From positions 117,141,309 to 117,205,308 of the forward strand of contig OX638368.1 of NCBI GenBank assembly GCA_951812925.1: DNA of 64,000 nt. The letters are read 5' to 3'. The notes under the pieces are model-generated. The model ran no database searches. It was not told the origin of the DNA and worked only from the letters and a program-made list of their open reading frames with translations. How positions within the stretch are numbered: the first letter of the stretch is position 1; every line of letters starts with the position of its first letter. Made by a program: the position numbers and the translations under genes. Shown in pieces: positions 1 to 11,870 of this stretch. Source of the stretch: Calliopum simillimum. Its lineage: Eukaryota > Arthropoda > Insecta > Diptera > Lauxaniidae.

Positions 1-533
1 AAATACACTGAGTATTGGCGGAAAAATATATGGTTGCAATATTGAAAAAAAACTTTTTTAATATTTCAATATGCGTCGAATATCCTGCGCATGGAAAATA
101 TGCTCTTGGCAATCGAACGAATTTTTTTTTTATTTTTTTAATTTATATGTTGGTTTTTCATGCATAGTTTAATAATAAATTTTTGCTGTTCTCATGCATA
201 AAATTGCAATTTTATTTTTTTTGTATTTATTTACTATAAAAAGAATCAAAAAAATGCAGCAAATTTATTAACTTTATATCAAAAATGTTGAATTTTTGTG
301 ACCAGATCTGCTACTGCACTTAAATCAATTTTTTTCCAACATATGCACAGTGAAAGGTTTAAAATATTAATAAGGATTTTTTCTTCGAGGGTTCTAAAAG
401 ACTAACACAAATTTTGTAAGCGTGTTGTATATCATATTTTTCAAAAATTTATTGAAACACGTTCTAAAAGTGACGCTTGATCTGAATTCAAATAAAATTA
501 TGAACTTCAAAAATAACGAATAAGTTCAGAAAC
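1..533. other. AT-rich stretch, nothing recognised
   Basis: This stretch is AT-rich with many homopolymer A/T runs. I see no open frame with family resemblance, no terminal repeats and no tandem structure in it. Confidence 0.6.
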
Positions 534-585
534 CTTATTTGTATGTATGCATATCCCTTTAACTCCTAGGAGGAGCATAGGGCCA
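534..585 (-). mobile_element. 3' tip of a LINE, same family as the copy at 37640-39455
   Basis: Read on the minus strand, this segment encodes the last residues ALCSS, a stop, and a tail with CATACATACAAATA. The LINE copy ending near 39455 finishes the same way: ALCSS, stop, then AGGAGTTAAAGG and CATACATACAAATA. It is therefore a severely 5'-truncated copy of about 50 bp. It lies about 80 bp outside the left arm of the first long hairpin. Confidence 0.7.
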
Positions 586-666
586 AGGAAACTAAATTAA
601 ATTTGAATATATATATATATGTATGAATATGTATATATACAAACGTCCAAAAAATGTAAATAGCCC

Positions 667-2010
667 AGGAAAATAAGACGAAAAAAGAGCTTCTGTGCGA
701 AAAAATTCCCAGTGGAAATTTTTCACCGGAATTGTCTTTATTTATGCATGATACACAAACTGTGAAAAGTCCATTGCAAAGTCGTGTGCGCATAAAAAGT
801 TATTAAGGCTCAAAGGTCGCTAAAATCAGTTTTTTGCAAATATCTCGCTAATGCTAACTTTTACAGAAAAATGTTGGTCTCCAATTTTGTAGCACAGGAA
901 ATTTCCTACAAAAGTACGTTAAAAGTATTTGCGTACGACTTCTAGTTTAGGAGATCACCCAATTTAAAAAGTTGTTAACAGTTATGATACGAAATACTAC
1001 CTATGAGATCATATTAAAATATCTTACTTTTTAAATTGCAATAACTCTTCAATGAGAAGTTGTACAAACAAAATTAAAATGCCGTTTGAAAGATAATTTA
1101 ATTTTCTATATACCGTACAAAACTTTTTTTCGAACGGCTCATGACCTTAAAAATATTCTTGAATAACCGTTAAGGCTTCGAAATTACTGGTTTTTTAAGG
1201 ATATCTGCGAATTGGTAAATACTACGATAAAAAGTAATACGACCAAATTTGAAGAAAATTACAAGATCTACAAAAAATAAGCGATATGTGTACACATAGG
1301 AGTAACCGTATAGAAGATATTCAATAGAAACCGTTTTTTTTGGCATTTTAAGGGTTTTTTTGGAATATCTTCTGAACGGTTACTTCTATGTGTACACATA
1401 TCGCTTATTTTTTGTAGATCTTGTAATTCTCTACAAATTTGGTCCCATTACTTTTTATCGTAGTATTTACCAATTCGCAGATATCCTTAAAAAACCAGTA
1501 ATTTCGAAGCCTTAACGGTTATTCAAGAATATTTTTAAGGTCATGAGACGTTCGAAAAAAAAATTTTGTACGGTATATAGAAAATTAAATTATCTTTTAA
1601 ACGGCATTTCAGTTTTGTTTGTACAACTTCTCATTGACGAGTTATTGCAATTTAAAAAGTAAGATATTTTAATATGAACTCATAGGTAGTAATTCATATC
1701 ATAACTGTTAACAACTCTTTAAATTGGGTGATCTCCTAAACTAGAAGTCGTACGCAAATACTTTTAACGAACTTTTGTAGGAAATTTACTGTGCTACAAA
1801 ATTGGAGACAAACATTTTTCTGTAAAAGTTAGCACTAGCGAGATATTTGCAAAAAACTGATTTTAGCGACCTTTGAGCCCGAATAACTTTTTATGCGCAC
1901 ACGACTTTGCAATGGGCTTTTCACAGTTTGTGTATCATGCATAAATAAAGACAATTCCGGTGAAAAATTTCCACTGGGAATTTTTTCGCAGAAAATGTCT
2001 TATTTTCTTA
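667..2010. repeat. Long fold-back (hairpin) repeat 1, arms about 650 bp
   Basis: The left arm (about 667-1322) and right arm (about 1363-2010) are reverse complements for almost their whole length, with a spacer of only about 40 bp. The inner edge pairs AGAAGATATTC with GAATATCTTCT. The outer edge pairs the segment containing TCCCAGTGGAAATT with AATTTCCACTGGGA. Scattered substitutions and a small indel near the outer end show it is an old inverted duplication, not an assembly fold. A diverged single arm of the same sequence recurs at about 45680-46050, so it is a dispersed family. No transposase is visible. Confidence 0.9.
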
Positions 2011-2204
2011 TGATATGACAGATTTTTTTCCGTATGTACATTTTTTTCCTTTAAGATCATTTAACAGGCAAAAAGTAATGTGTTCTCGAGATAAAAGGTA
2101 TAAAGCTTAAATTACGTCTCTTCAAAAATTTCTTTATAAAGCAGCCAACTTATTTTGTTTGAAAATCAGGAGACTCTCACCCAAACATTAAGAGAACGAT
2201 ATTA

Positions 2205-2775
2205 AAATCCTCTGCGGGACCACGGACTATTATAAAACTAAGGACTGCCCCAGAAAAATTTGTTCCTTTGTTTTTCATTAATAAAAAGAAAACGTAATGA
2301 ATTTTTTTTAAATTTGGTTTTTTATTTATTAATGACTTGTAAAACAAACATAAATAACCTTACGCTAGTAACAAATATTTGTTTTATATAAAAATATTTT
2401 ACTTTTTTCTTAAGACCCTTCATTAAGTTTTGTACAGTTGTTTCGTCAACAGTACCATAAGTTTTTGCAGTATTTTTACTTTTCCGTAGATCTGATTTCA
2501 TTAAATCATAATCTTAAGGAATAAAAGGATCCAGTTTTTATGGGGCAGTCCTTAGTTTGGTAACTACTCTATGGGAGAAACTGACTATTCCAAATTCTGG
2601 TTCCATCACATATATACGTTTTACATTGATTGTCATTGCGCGTAACCAATTGTCTCCTTATCCATTACAATTGGACCAGAATAAGGTCAATTGTCTCCTT
2701 ATGCATTACATTCGGACCAGAAAAAGGCCAAATTTTTTTTATTTTATTTATAAATGTTAACAAATTTTTTAACAA
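2205..2775 (+). repeat. Interspersed repeat copy A (GGACCACGGACTAT family), split by a MITE
   Basis: The segment 2210-2240 plus 2553-2770 matches 43622-43875 in order. Both contain GGACCACGGACTATT, then AGTTTG, then a CTACTC-ATGGGAGAAAC block, then two units reading AATTGTCTCCTTA and GCATTACATTCGGACCAG. Here the sequence is interrupted after the first 30 bp by the MITE at 2241-2552. The right-hand part of the family is missing, since the left end is not matched by its inverted partner within 1 kb. Confidence 0.75.
2241..2552. mobile_element. 312-bp MITE with AGGACTGCCCC termini and TA target duplication
   Basis: The element begins AGGACTGCCCCAGAAAAA and ends with the inverted match TTTTTATGGGGCAGTCCT. 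It is flanked by TA at 2239-2240 and 2553-2554. The related copy at 43.6 kb carries the uninterrupted sequence AAAACTAGTTTG with a single TA, giving an internal empty-site comparison. The TA duplication points to a Tc1/mariner/pogo-type mobiliser. The minus strand of the right half has an open stretch (about 2340-2510) that could be a decayed transposase C-terminus, but I cannot assign it. Confidence 0.88.
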
Positions 2776-3204
2776 CTTTTGAAATTCGGAGATGTGACCT
2801 TTTCGAAACTGGTCATTCAATTACAAACACACCAAAATTTCCAGTTTTCGATTTTTAAGCTATTCAAAACATTTTAAATTATGTAAGTACATATCTGAAC
2901 ACACTTTCTGAAGAAAGACTTTACTTAATAAATCTTCCTCAATTGATATTGCTCCCTTGATTTTTTGAACTAACATTAATCCGCATTTTTCGTGAAATTC
3001 GATTTTCGGCTGGAAAACAGGAGATAATTTAGTAGTAGGTTCAATCAGGAGATCATCTTAAAAATCAGGAGTCTCCTGTTATTATCTTACAAGTTAATTC
3101 ATAGGAAAACTAAAAGTTCGCAAAACTTGAAAATTGCTTCAGAGAAATGTCCAAGAAGTCGGAAACAATCGAATAACACAAATCATCCATCGAAACATTT
3201 TTCG

Positions 3205-4560
3205 CGGCAAAACATCTATAGCGGACCATCAACTTGCGTTTAACTGTAGTTCTTCAGAGGCACCCGAAGGCGTAACAATCAAAACGACGAATATCTGAGT
3301 ATACTAGAGAGAAAACATCTATGGCAGACTATCACACGGTGCTCTTGAAGAGTCGATGGGTTTGATGAAAATGTGGAGAAAATCTGTGAATGGGGTTTCA
3401 TTTGTACTAGTTTAGTGGTCTGTAAATGCAAACCCCGAAATCGTAACTGATCATCCGCGGAATATCACAAAAATACATATCCCATATAAAATTTTAAAAA
3501 ATGAAGAAAAAAAAAAACAGAACAAACATATATAAAGATAGTAATATTTAATGTATTTTGTAATGTTGAATCTGAATCTGGCCTTAGAACTGCTGTATCT
3601 TGTACGGTTTTTGAGATATCTTATCCAAAACAAGGAAAAAATACCGTTTTTGCTATACACTTTGCAGCTATGTAACTACATAGAATATAGAACATTCATA
3701 CGTAGAGTCTGATACTGTATCTCAATGCTCTAATCTTTTCCTTTAAAACCTCATTTAAATTGTGTCAATAGCTTTATGTTTCTTCAAAATATCTTAGACT
3801 GAAATAATGAAAAAAACATGTTTTTTTGCACTTTTTTAACTTTTTAGGTTAGGTTATCTCCGAGAAAAATAAAGATATCGACATAATTTAAATTAGGTTT
3901 AAAGGAAAAAGATTAGAACTTTTAGATACTTTTTCGGATTTTACGTATGAATGTTCTATATTCTAGTAATACAGCTACAAAATATAGCAAAAAAGGTATT
4001 TTTCCTTGTTTAGGCTAAGATATATCAAAAACCGTATAAGATATAGCAATTCTAAGGCCGGATTCAAATTTAACATTGCAAAATACATAAAATATTATTA
4101 TCTTTATACTTGTTTGCTCTGTTTTTTTTTCTTCTTTTTTTTTTGTTTTATATGGGATATGTATTTTTGCGATATTTCGCGGAGATGATCAGCTACGATT
4201 TCGGGGTTTGCATTTTTCAGACCACTAAGCCCAGTACAAATGAAACCCCATTCACAGATTTTCTCCACATTTTCATCAAACCCATCGACTGTTCAAAAGC
4301 ACTGTGATCAACAAGCTCTAATTGATTCATTTCTGTGGCATCAAAAGGTTATCGAAGGTCACCCGTAGGCTTCATAGTCAAAACAAAGTTTACCTGGATA
4401 TACTAGAGACAAAAAATATATATGGCTAACTATCAATAAGCTCTAAATGATTAATTTCCTGGTACACTTGAAAAATCCCATAGGTTACCCGAGGGCTTCA
4501 TAGTCAAAACAAAGAATATCTAGATATACTATAGGAAAATCATCTATGACGGAGTATCAA
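3205..4560 (+). repeat. About 126-bp direct repeat units on both sides of fold-back 2
   Basis: A unit containing CCCGWRGGCTTCATAGTCAA, then GAATATCTGGATATACTA, then ATCTATGGC-GACTATCA is seen once left of the fold-back (about 3250-3335) and about twice right of it (about 4350-4560). The right-hand units have a spacing of 126 bp, from 4360 to 4486. All units are in the same orientation, so the fold-back looks inserted into, or grown within, an older tandem array. Confidence 0.65.
3334..4306. repeat. Fold-back repeat 2, arms about 410 bp
   Basis: Left arm about 3334-3745 and right arm about 3897-4306 are inverted copies. The outer edge pairs TCGATGGGTTTGATGAAAAT with the inverted block ending CATCAAACCCATCGA. 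The inner edge pairs CTAATCTTTTCCTTT with AAAGGAAAAAGATTAG. The spacer is about 150 bp. Divergence between arms is noticeable (poly-A/T length changes and point changes). It carries no coding potential. Confidence 0.85.
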
Positions 4561-4734
4561 CAAGCCTTACTTGAATACTTCCTGGTATTGCAAATTCAAT
4601 GACTGAGATCTTTAAAACTAATTTTTCTTATACTAATTTCATGAACTTTAGTCATTATTTGTAAGAATCGAAAATTCCATGCATTTATTAACTTAGAAAA
4701 TTATGACAATTAGGATAAGAAAAAGACTAGGTAC

Positions 4735-4942
4735 TAAACATGGCTATGGTGACATATGTTTCGGTTACCGCCACGTAACCATCATCAAACCAATTTAATT
4801 TATTTCAAATTAAATGAATTGAATGAATAAATGAATAAACAATTGGAAAATTTAACTTTTTGTCTGAGGTTGGGATTGAACTAGGAACACTTGAAGTCAA
4901 ACTCTTTACATAGCGCACTTATCAACGGACTGCGCTACATGC
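4735..4942 (-). mobile_element. tRNA-derived SINE-like copy 1
   Basis: On the minus strand a tRNA-like head contains an A-box-like TAGCGCAGTCCG and a B-box-like AGTTCAATCCC, about 45 bp apart, followed by an unrelated body that ends near the inverted form of GGCTATGGTGACATATGTTTC. The same tail block recurs at about 44010 and 58490, each next to a B-box-like sequence, so three copies belong to one family. The head is too degenerate to be a functional tRNA gene. Confidence 0.65.
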
Positions 4943-5521
4943 CTTCAAATAAATAAATTGATTAAATAAATAAATTAAGCAACTGCTCAGCCTCTGAGAA
5001 AATTATAAAAAATATGTGGGCACTCCCCACATGTCTGGAGCTATGTTCCAGAAATATTATTGAGGTAATCGAGATGCCTTCAAACGGTTTTTTTTTTTCA
5101 GTAGTAGAAAAACGCAAGGCATCTTATGAAAAGTGCATAAAATCCTTAGAATCGTCTAAAGAATACGTGTGAGTTTTTATGGAGTTTTTCGGAACGTATT
5201 GTATTATATTTTTTTTTTGACCAATTTTTGAAAAATTGTAAAATGTCGCATAAAATTCTGAAAAATTTACACGTATTGTTAAGACGTTCCTAAGCATTTT
5301 ATGTCATATACCTTTTTTTTGTAAGATGCCTTGTTGTTCTCTAGTACTGAAAAATGACTTGAACGGCGTCACTTTTTTGTTAATAACTTTTGAACCAATA
5401 TCGATTACTTAAATTTTTTTCTGGAATACAGTTTCTAACATGTGGATAGTGCTCACATATTTTTTTATAATTTTCTCAAAGGTGGAGAAGTTGCTTAGTT
5501 TTAAATTTATTTATTTGAAAT
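4943..5521. repeat. Fold-back repeat 3, arms about 255 bp
   Basis: Left arm about 4943-5200 and right arm about 5265-5521 are inverted copies. The outer edges are TTCAAATAAATAAATT and its inverted partner ending TTTATTTATTTGAA; further in, GAAAATTATAAAAAATATGT pairs with ACATATTTTTTTATAATTTTC, and AAGGCATCTTA pairs with TAAGATGCCTT. The left end abuts the SINE at 4735-4942. No coding potential is seen. Confidence 0.85.
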
Positions 5522-7117
5522 AGAAATTTTCAATAAGTAATGAAAAAAGTTGGACCAAAAACAAAATTTATTCTCAGGTCTAGGCTTATTATTTTTTTTT
5601 TTTTTTTTAAGGCCTTTTTAAATCAATTACGAAATTTTTGACGAGGTTGATGCTGAACATTAATACCATACACTGGTCGAAAAGTGAGATTAATCAGATG
5701 AATGGCATGCCTTCTTTTCGTGAAGTATTTTTGGTCCCATTATAATTTGAAAACTCTGTAATTTCCTCTGTTTCAGATACCATGAAATAAAATTTATGTA
5801 TTGTCATATTTACATACATACATATATGTAGATATGCAAACTGCTGCAAAAATATCAGTCAGGTAAGAATTATTTATAAAGGTACGAAAAAAAGTTTTAA
5901 TTAAATTTTTATAAAAAATATTTAAAAACTGTTTTTTACCATCATTTCATTATTTTATACATCAATCATGTGCCAACTTTTATGAATGTTTTCCCTGCCC
6001 TATGACGCCTTGTAAATCTGATAAGAGTTGCGCTGTTTAATTGAATTTTTTTATTAATTTCAGTCATTTAATTTTCATATTTTTTTTATTAAATTCGTTC
6101 TTCTTCTTTTTTTCTTTTTTTCTTTTTTTTTGCATTACATTAACCACACTTTAGCAATTTCCATTACTCACACTGGCACTCACTTACGCCCTGCCTGCCT
6201 GCTGCTGGCTGCCGACAATTTGCAGTTGTCGTATCTATTTCTGAATCTAAATTTAAAATGTTTTTATAATTTGCAAGTAACAACAACACAGCAACAATAA
6301 CCAGAGCACCATTCTTCCCTACAGTTTAGGTCCCTAGTTAGTCAGTCAGTTTCAACATTGAGGGGCAACTTTATTTTGCGTGTGTAACCACCACCACTGG
6401 CATATTCTTTTGATGCACCACTCGCTGTCAGTCCATTGCATTTGAGTTGATTTACGCCGCCTCTTTTTTGTTGTTGGCGTTGCCGTGCTTTGCTTGACTT
6501 ACAAGATCTCATCTTACAAAACGTGCACGCTGCTGCTCTGACTCTGGCTGGGTTTTCTTCTTCGACATCAACATCGGCTGCATCATCTAAGACCAGGTAC
6601 TACCTATATATTGCGTGGTTATTTTTATAACTAAATTATACACGCACCGTTTACGTGGCTTTTTATCCACGAGATGCTTAACAAATTTATAGACGCTCAA
6701 GGAGCGCGAAACCATAAACAGCTTTTATGGCGTTCTACTGGATTGTGTGGCGGCGCAGCGCATTTGTGCCGAGGGTGGGGTTGGTTGGGTTTTGTTGGGA
6801 AATGATGATCAGCAGCAACGGCAGCAATTTGATACAACATTTTTACTTAATTTAATTTTAATTTGCAAAATGATTTGTTTTATATCGTAGCACAGCACTT
6901 TTGATCTTAAAATTGAAAAAGTATTTTTTTATTTTCTCAATACACCGAATACTTCCTAAACCTCATGTAAATGTGTACAAAAAAATGTTCGCACATGTAT
7001 GAGTATACTTTTCCATAGTTATGGCTGATAAGTTTGTTTTCAATCAATAAAGTTATAGTTTTTGGTTTTCAAGATATTTGGGTTTGAAAATTTTGCACAA
7101 AAAGGCAAAAAAAAAAT
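5522..7117. other. Non-coding, largely single-copy-looking DNA
   Basis: The first part (to about 6100) is AT-rich with poly-T runs near 5590 and 6110-6130. From about 6140 to 6830 base composition becomes more balanced, with CAA and CAG/CTG clusters and no clear repeat. This texture is common in fly introns and regulatory DNA. I see no supported exon. Confidence 0.5.
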
Positions 7118-7119
7118 AA

Positions 7120-7605
7120 AAAGAAGTCGTTTTTGCATTGTCACTTGTGATGAAAAGTGGATTTATAATGTTAATCCTCAACGCAAAAAACGCCAAAGCG
7201 AAATATTCATGTAGATAAAGTCATGCTCTACATATGGTGGGATAAGCAGGGTCTGGTACACTACGAACTCTTTTCGAGTAGTCAAACCATCAAAGGACCT
7301 TAAAAAGGAATTTTTCATCACAACAACGTTGCGGCTTCAGTAAAAAACTATTTTTTTAATAGAGGATGCGAAATTCTGCTTCAGTCGCCCTATAGTCCAG
7401 ACTTGGTGCCATCCGACTACCACTTGTTTCCATCTATTTAGAACGCTCTAACCGGAATACCTATGCTTCAATTTAGTCGAGGAAATCGAAAATTGGCTTG
7501 ATTCGTTTTTGGCCTGAAATTACGAAATTTTTGGTCTGGATCTCATTAATTGTCAGAAAAATGGGAAAAAGTTATAGCTTCCGATGGACAATATTTTGAG
7601 TAAAA
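7120..7605 (+). pseudogene. Mariner-family transposase relic (C-terminal two thirds)
   Basis: Conceptual translation with frame changes gives the mariner landmarks in order: VTCDEKWIYN (first catalytic Asp) at about 7137, then an IWWDKQGLVHYEL block at about 7230, then LQSPYSPDLVPSDYHLF at about 7380-7430 (third-Asp region of the DD34D catalytic site), and EKWEKVIASDGQYFE at about 7558-7600. The second Asp motif (HDNA) is degraded to a NNVAAS-like string. Stops and frameshifts throughout show it is dead. No N-terminal helix-turn-helix or TIRs could be found. Confidence 0.85.
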
Positions 7606-7639
7606 AATATATCATTATTTTTTCACAATAAAGCCTCAA

Positions 7640-7800
7640 ATTGAAATTCGCTTTGACTACCACTAAAAACGATTTTATTATAGCATTTTCAAACTTTGTA
7701 TGGGAGCTATCTTACCTTCCTGTCCGAATTCGTCTATTTTTTGTTAAGAGCTTGCATCATTTTAAGAACCGAAAATTGGTCCAGGATATGGGCATTTGTT
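7640..7800 (+). repeat. Diverged single unit of the 142-bp repeat at 17.7-18.2 kb
   Basis: The order of motifs (TAGCATTTTCAAACTTT, a CTATCTTACCTTCCTGTCCGA block, then AGAGCTTGCAT and TTAAGAACC) parallels one unit of the 17.7-18.2 kb array. The match is weak and could be partly chance in AT-rich DNA. Confidence 0.4.
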
Positions 7801-10555
7801 TTTCAAATTTAAACAGTTCAACTTTTCATATGGATTTTAAGTCGCTTAATTCGAATCAGTAATTATTTATCCATCAGTTCTGTTGTTTCGAAGATATAAT
7901 CCATACTCCGTATTACCAAGCTTGTATTTTAATATATCTTAAGAGTACTTTTCCGGGAAAATATAAACAGTGAAATAAAATTGTGAAATAACACCCGGAA
8001 AATTGTGAAAAGTGTTTTTTGCTTTGGTGAGGAAATCAATTTTTGTACACGAACCTTGGGTGCTGACGCGCCGACGGCTACACCCCGGTTAGCGGAAAAA
8101 AAGGTTCGTTACAAAGTTGAATGGCTCAAATGTTAAGCCAAAAACTTTTTCCATATTCAGGATCACTTACGGTTTTTTAAAATGGTTTGGGATGCATCAA
8201 AAGTCCAAATTTTGCATTGTGCTTATTTACATCAAAGAAAACTTTTGGTTCCGTGGTAGTACAATTCCAAGCAACTTTATTTTTTTCCATACAACTTTAC
8301 ACCAGTCTATAACGTAGCTTATAAATATTACAAGATATTATGTTTTAAAGTGTAAAGGCCCCATTCTTTGAAGTTATTTGAAGTTATAGAGGTTGGATAG
8401 AATCTTTTTTTATTGGTATATGTAATTTTACAATCAACTTAATATCGATTATAGTTCGTACCAACTTGAAAATCGATAAAATGTACTCTATTTCTTAATT
8501 TTAGCTCTCCTGTAAAATGTTGTCATGGAAGACAAGGTCCTCTTTGCTGTGGAGCATCACATGTACCTATTCAGCCTGATAAAATTTCATCGTTTCGTAT
8601 AATATTTTCTACATTTTATAAAATGTTAGTCATTCGACATGCTGTACAGGAAAGAAAAGGCAATATTTTTGAAATGGGTATAACATTTGCAAATCTTATG
8701 ATAAATTGTCCTTTCTCCATTTTAAGAAGAAAACCTTAAAATTTAAGAAACATATTATACATTTGGCATGTTTTTTATGTTGTGGATCAAATTCGTATGT
8801 AATTTATTTTCAGGCACGAACATCTCGCAATCCAGAGCCAAAACAACAAAATGACTATGATCACTTACTCTGTGCCTACTACCCAGAACTTAAAAAAAAA
8901 AGTTAATAAAAGCATTTTTTGTCCTCAGTGTTCTCAAATTAGTTTAGCAAACAAAAATTTAAAAAAAATATTTTGATTAAAAACATGAACTTCAATATTT
9001 AAAAACAAAATTACACTCAGAAGCATCAATTACGTCAAAATACCCATGAACATTAGCGATATTATGGAAGAGCAAATGGCAAAGTTAATTTTGGCAGCAT
9101 TTTGGCCAATGTCGACCAATACAAAAACGGCTATGCAACAAAAACCATTAACTAAACTAATTTCAGTGCACTCAACGCACTGGTGATGGTGCACTCTGGT
9201 AATTTTGCTAATCTTTACTTGGAGACTCATTATGCATTTTTGCAATATTTATGAGCGTAATTTGGCAGCCAAAATAACGACGACGCATGCCGTTGACTTT
9301 GCCGTATACTATATGTAGTGGGCATTTGTCCAAATTGCAGCAGGATCCGATGAAACTACAACAAAAATTAATTGGTTTCTTTTTTCATAAAAAAAATTTT
9401 TCAAAATTACTTATGATTTACGTAAAGTATTAAGTTAAGAGGATGGATGAATGGATGTATTCCTCAATTAAAAAGCTTTCCTTTTGGATTTTCTTTTGAA
9501 TTTAATTTTACTTAAACTGCGCGCTATTTAAGTACTTAACATATTTGTATAAGGACACGTTTTTGGAATTATCCTTTAAAGTATTTGCCTCAATTAAGAA
9601 AATTGATGCTGCTGCCAAACAGAAGCGCGCGATATGCGGTGTATGTGCTATTGAAAGCAATTAATGTAAATTTTCGCCACCGCAGCTAGCGATACACCCT
9701 TTCTTTATCCGAATTGAGAGCTTTTGCAATTCTTAACTCATAAACCAAAAGTTTAATTACAAAAAATTCAAACGACTGCATGTGTTTGAATGTGGAAAAT
9801 ACCCTTTTTGCTTGTAAAACCATTAGACAACAACGTACCCCACATATATGTAACATATAACACTTCCAAAAATTGCGTTGTTTGCTGACTGGCTGGTTGG
9901 TTGGGTTCTCTATTAAGCATTCATTGTCGTATGTGGCTTAAAATTTTAAATGACTTCCTTTACCGCCGCAAGTTTACATAGGATTCATGCGATGATGCTG
10001 CTGCGTCAGTACGAGTATCATGTTTTGATCCCTTTTGACCATTTTATGTGGTGTCTATAGCGTTTTACGGCACCCCGGAGACCGAAGACTGAACCGAAGA
10101 GCGGGTTTTTCTGTGTTATACGTTATAATTTTATCAGTAGCTTTAGCGCAGTTGACGGTATTTTTTGGATTAAAAATGCCAAAATGCTATTAAGCAATTT
10201 TGTAACTGGTATGTTGCTATATTTTGTCGGGTAAGGGTTGTAAAAGTCGAAAATCCCAAAATAAATAGAGAGTTTGAGGGTTTATTTGCTTCGTTTTTTA
10301 TCAGCAATTGTATTTGTTTGCATTTTTTTTATCAGGTGTAGTATAGCTTTTTTGGCCATATATCAAACTGTTGACAATCATCTTTTCAACAATGGCGTCT
10401 CATGTTACAAAAGGGTTGTTGGTAATCTTTCCTTTGGTTGTGGCCAGTTTGCCAGTTATCGAGTAAAGTAATATCACTTCTAAGTCTTTTATGTCTCCGT
10501 TGTGTTCTTTTAACTACTGACAGATGTGTCAATTGATTAGATGCTTTTTATTAAG
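7801..10555. other. Non-coding DNA, no element recognised
   Basis: Open frames here are short and resemble no family I know. A GC-rich island of about 45 bp lies at 8050-8095. From about 9600 to 10150 the sequence is less AT-rich and looks single-copy. Nothing else is supported. Confidence 0.5.
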
Positions 10556-10559
10556 AAAT

Positions 10560-11870
10560 TTAAGGCCCATCCAAGGACAAAAAGACGCAGTACCAACTAA
10601 ACCAAAAAACTCAGGTTGTAGTTTAAATTTTTAAAAATTATCGTAACACTTAGTATGTCCTATTGATTTAAAGGTGTCCTATTGATATAATAGTGTGTCC
10701 TATTGATTTAATGGTACGTCCAATTAATTTAATGGTGCGTCTTATTGATTTAATGGCATGTCCTATTGATTTAATGGTACGTTCTATTGATTTGGTGGTG
10801 CGTCATATTGATGAAATGGTACGTCCTATTGATTTAATGGTTGAATAAATTAAGTATTTATTATTTTTTCCACAACAAAAAAAAAACACTTCAGATTTAA
10901 TTTTTTTTTTTTTGGATTCCCAACAGAAAAGATCAAAAAGCTTAATTTATGACTCTTCAAAAAACCAGAATGAAAATTTTTTATATAGAAACACACTCCT
11001 GCCTTACCGAAAGCTTACTTACGCCCTTGCTACGTAGGCAACTCTGACGGAAAGACGTAGTACCTAGTAAACCAAATAATTCAGCCTGTAGTTTGAATTT
11101 TCAAAAACTATTATAAGGGTATGTCCTATTGATTTAATAGTACATTCTATAAATTTAATGGAACGTCCTATTGATTAATGGTGCAACTTGTTGATTTAAT
11201 GGTATGTCCTATTGGTTTAATGTTTCGTCCTATTGATTTGATGAGACGTATCATTGATTTAATGGTTAAATAAACTAAATATTTAGTTTTTTTTCCAGAA
11301 GAAAACAAAAACTTAATTTTAAAATTTTTTGGTACAAATCCCAACAGAAAAGATAAAAAGCTTTATTTATTCAGAACACATTTTCGGCTTTAAATTAAAT
11401 TTGATTTAAAAAACTAAAATTTTTTATAATAGAAACGCACTCTTACCTTACCTTACTTACGCCCTGCCTACATATGTATGCAATATGGACAAAGAGACGC
11501 AATACCGACCAAATAACCAAATATCATCCCTATGCTTTGAATTTTCAAAACTTATCTTAAGGGTATGTTCTATTAAATAAATGGCATGTCCCATTGATTT
11601 AATAGTGCGTCCTATTGATTTAATGCTGCAACTTGTTGATTTAATGGTATGTCCTATTGATTTAATGGTAAGTCCTATTGATTTAATGGTTCATCCTATT
11701 GGTTCAATAGTTAAATATTACTAAAAACTTAGTATTTTTTCCACAAAACCTTTAAATGTTCATTATTTTTTTGGTGCAAGTCCGAGCTGAAAATATCAAT
11801 ATCTTCAAACACATTTTTGGTTTTAAATTAAATTTGATTTAAAAAAAGAAAAATTTTTTATCAAAACTTC
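10560..11870 (+). repeat. Hierarchical satellite: 21-22 bp units within 440-470 bp units
   Basis: Short units of the form GTCCTATTGATTTAATGGT are tandem at about 10658-10845, 11118-11270 and 11558-11710. Each block is followed by a conserved spacer (AATAAAYTAARTATTTA, a poly-A/T tract, CCCAACAGAAAAGAT, AAAAAGCTT, then GCCTTACC with TTACTTACGCCCT) and preceded by GACGYAGTACC with AAACC. The start marker occurs at 10584, 11054 and 11496, giving periods of 470 and 442 bp. Short units vary more within a block than flanks vary between blocks, as expected of a higher-order repeat. Confidence 0.9.

Noticed and set aside
4860..4945. Possible functional tRNA gene (minus strand)
   Set aside because: B box lacks the canonical C, stems do not pair, and the head is joined to a SINE body repeated elsewhere.
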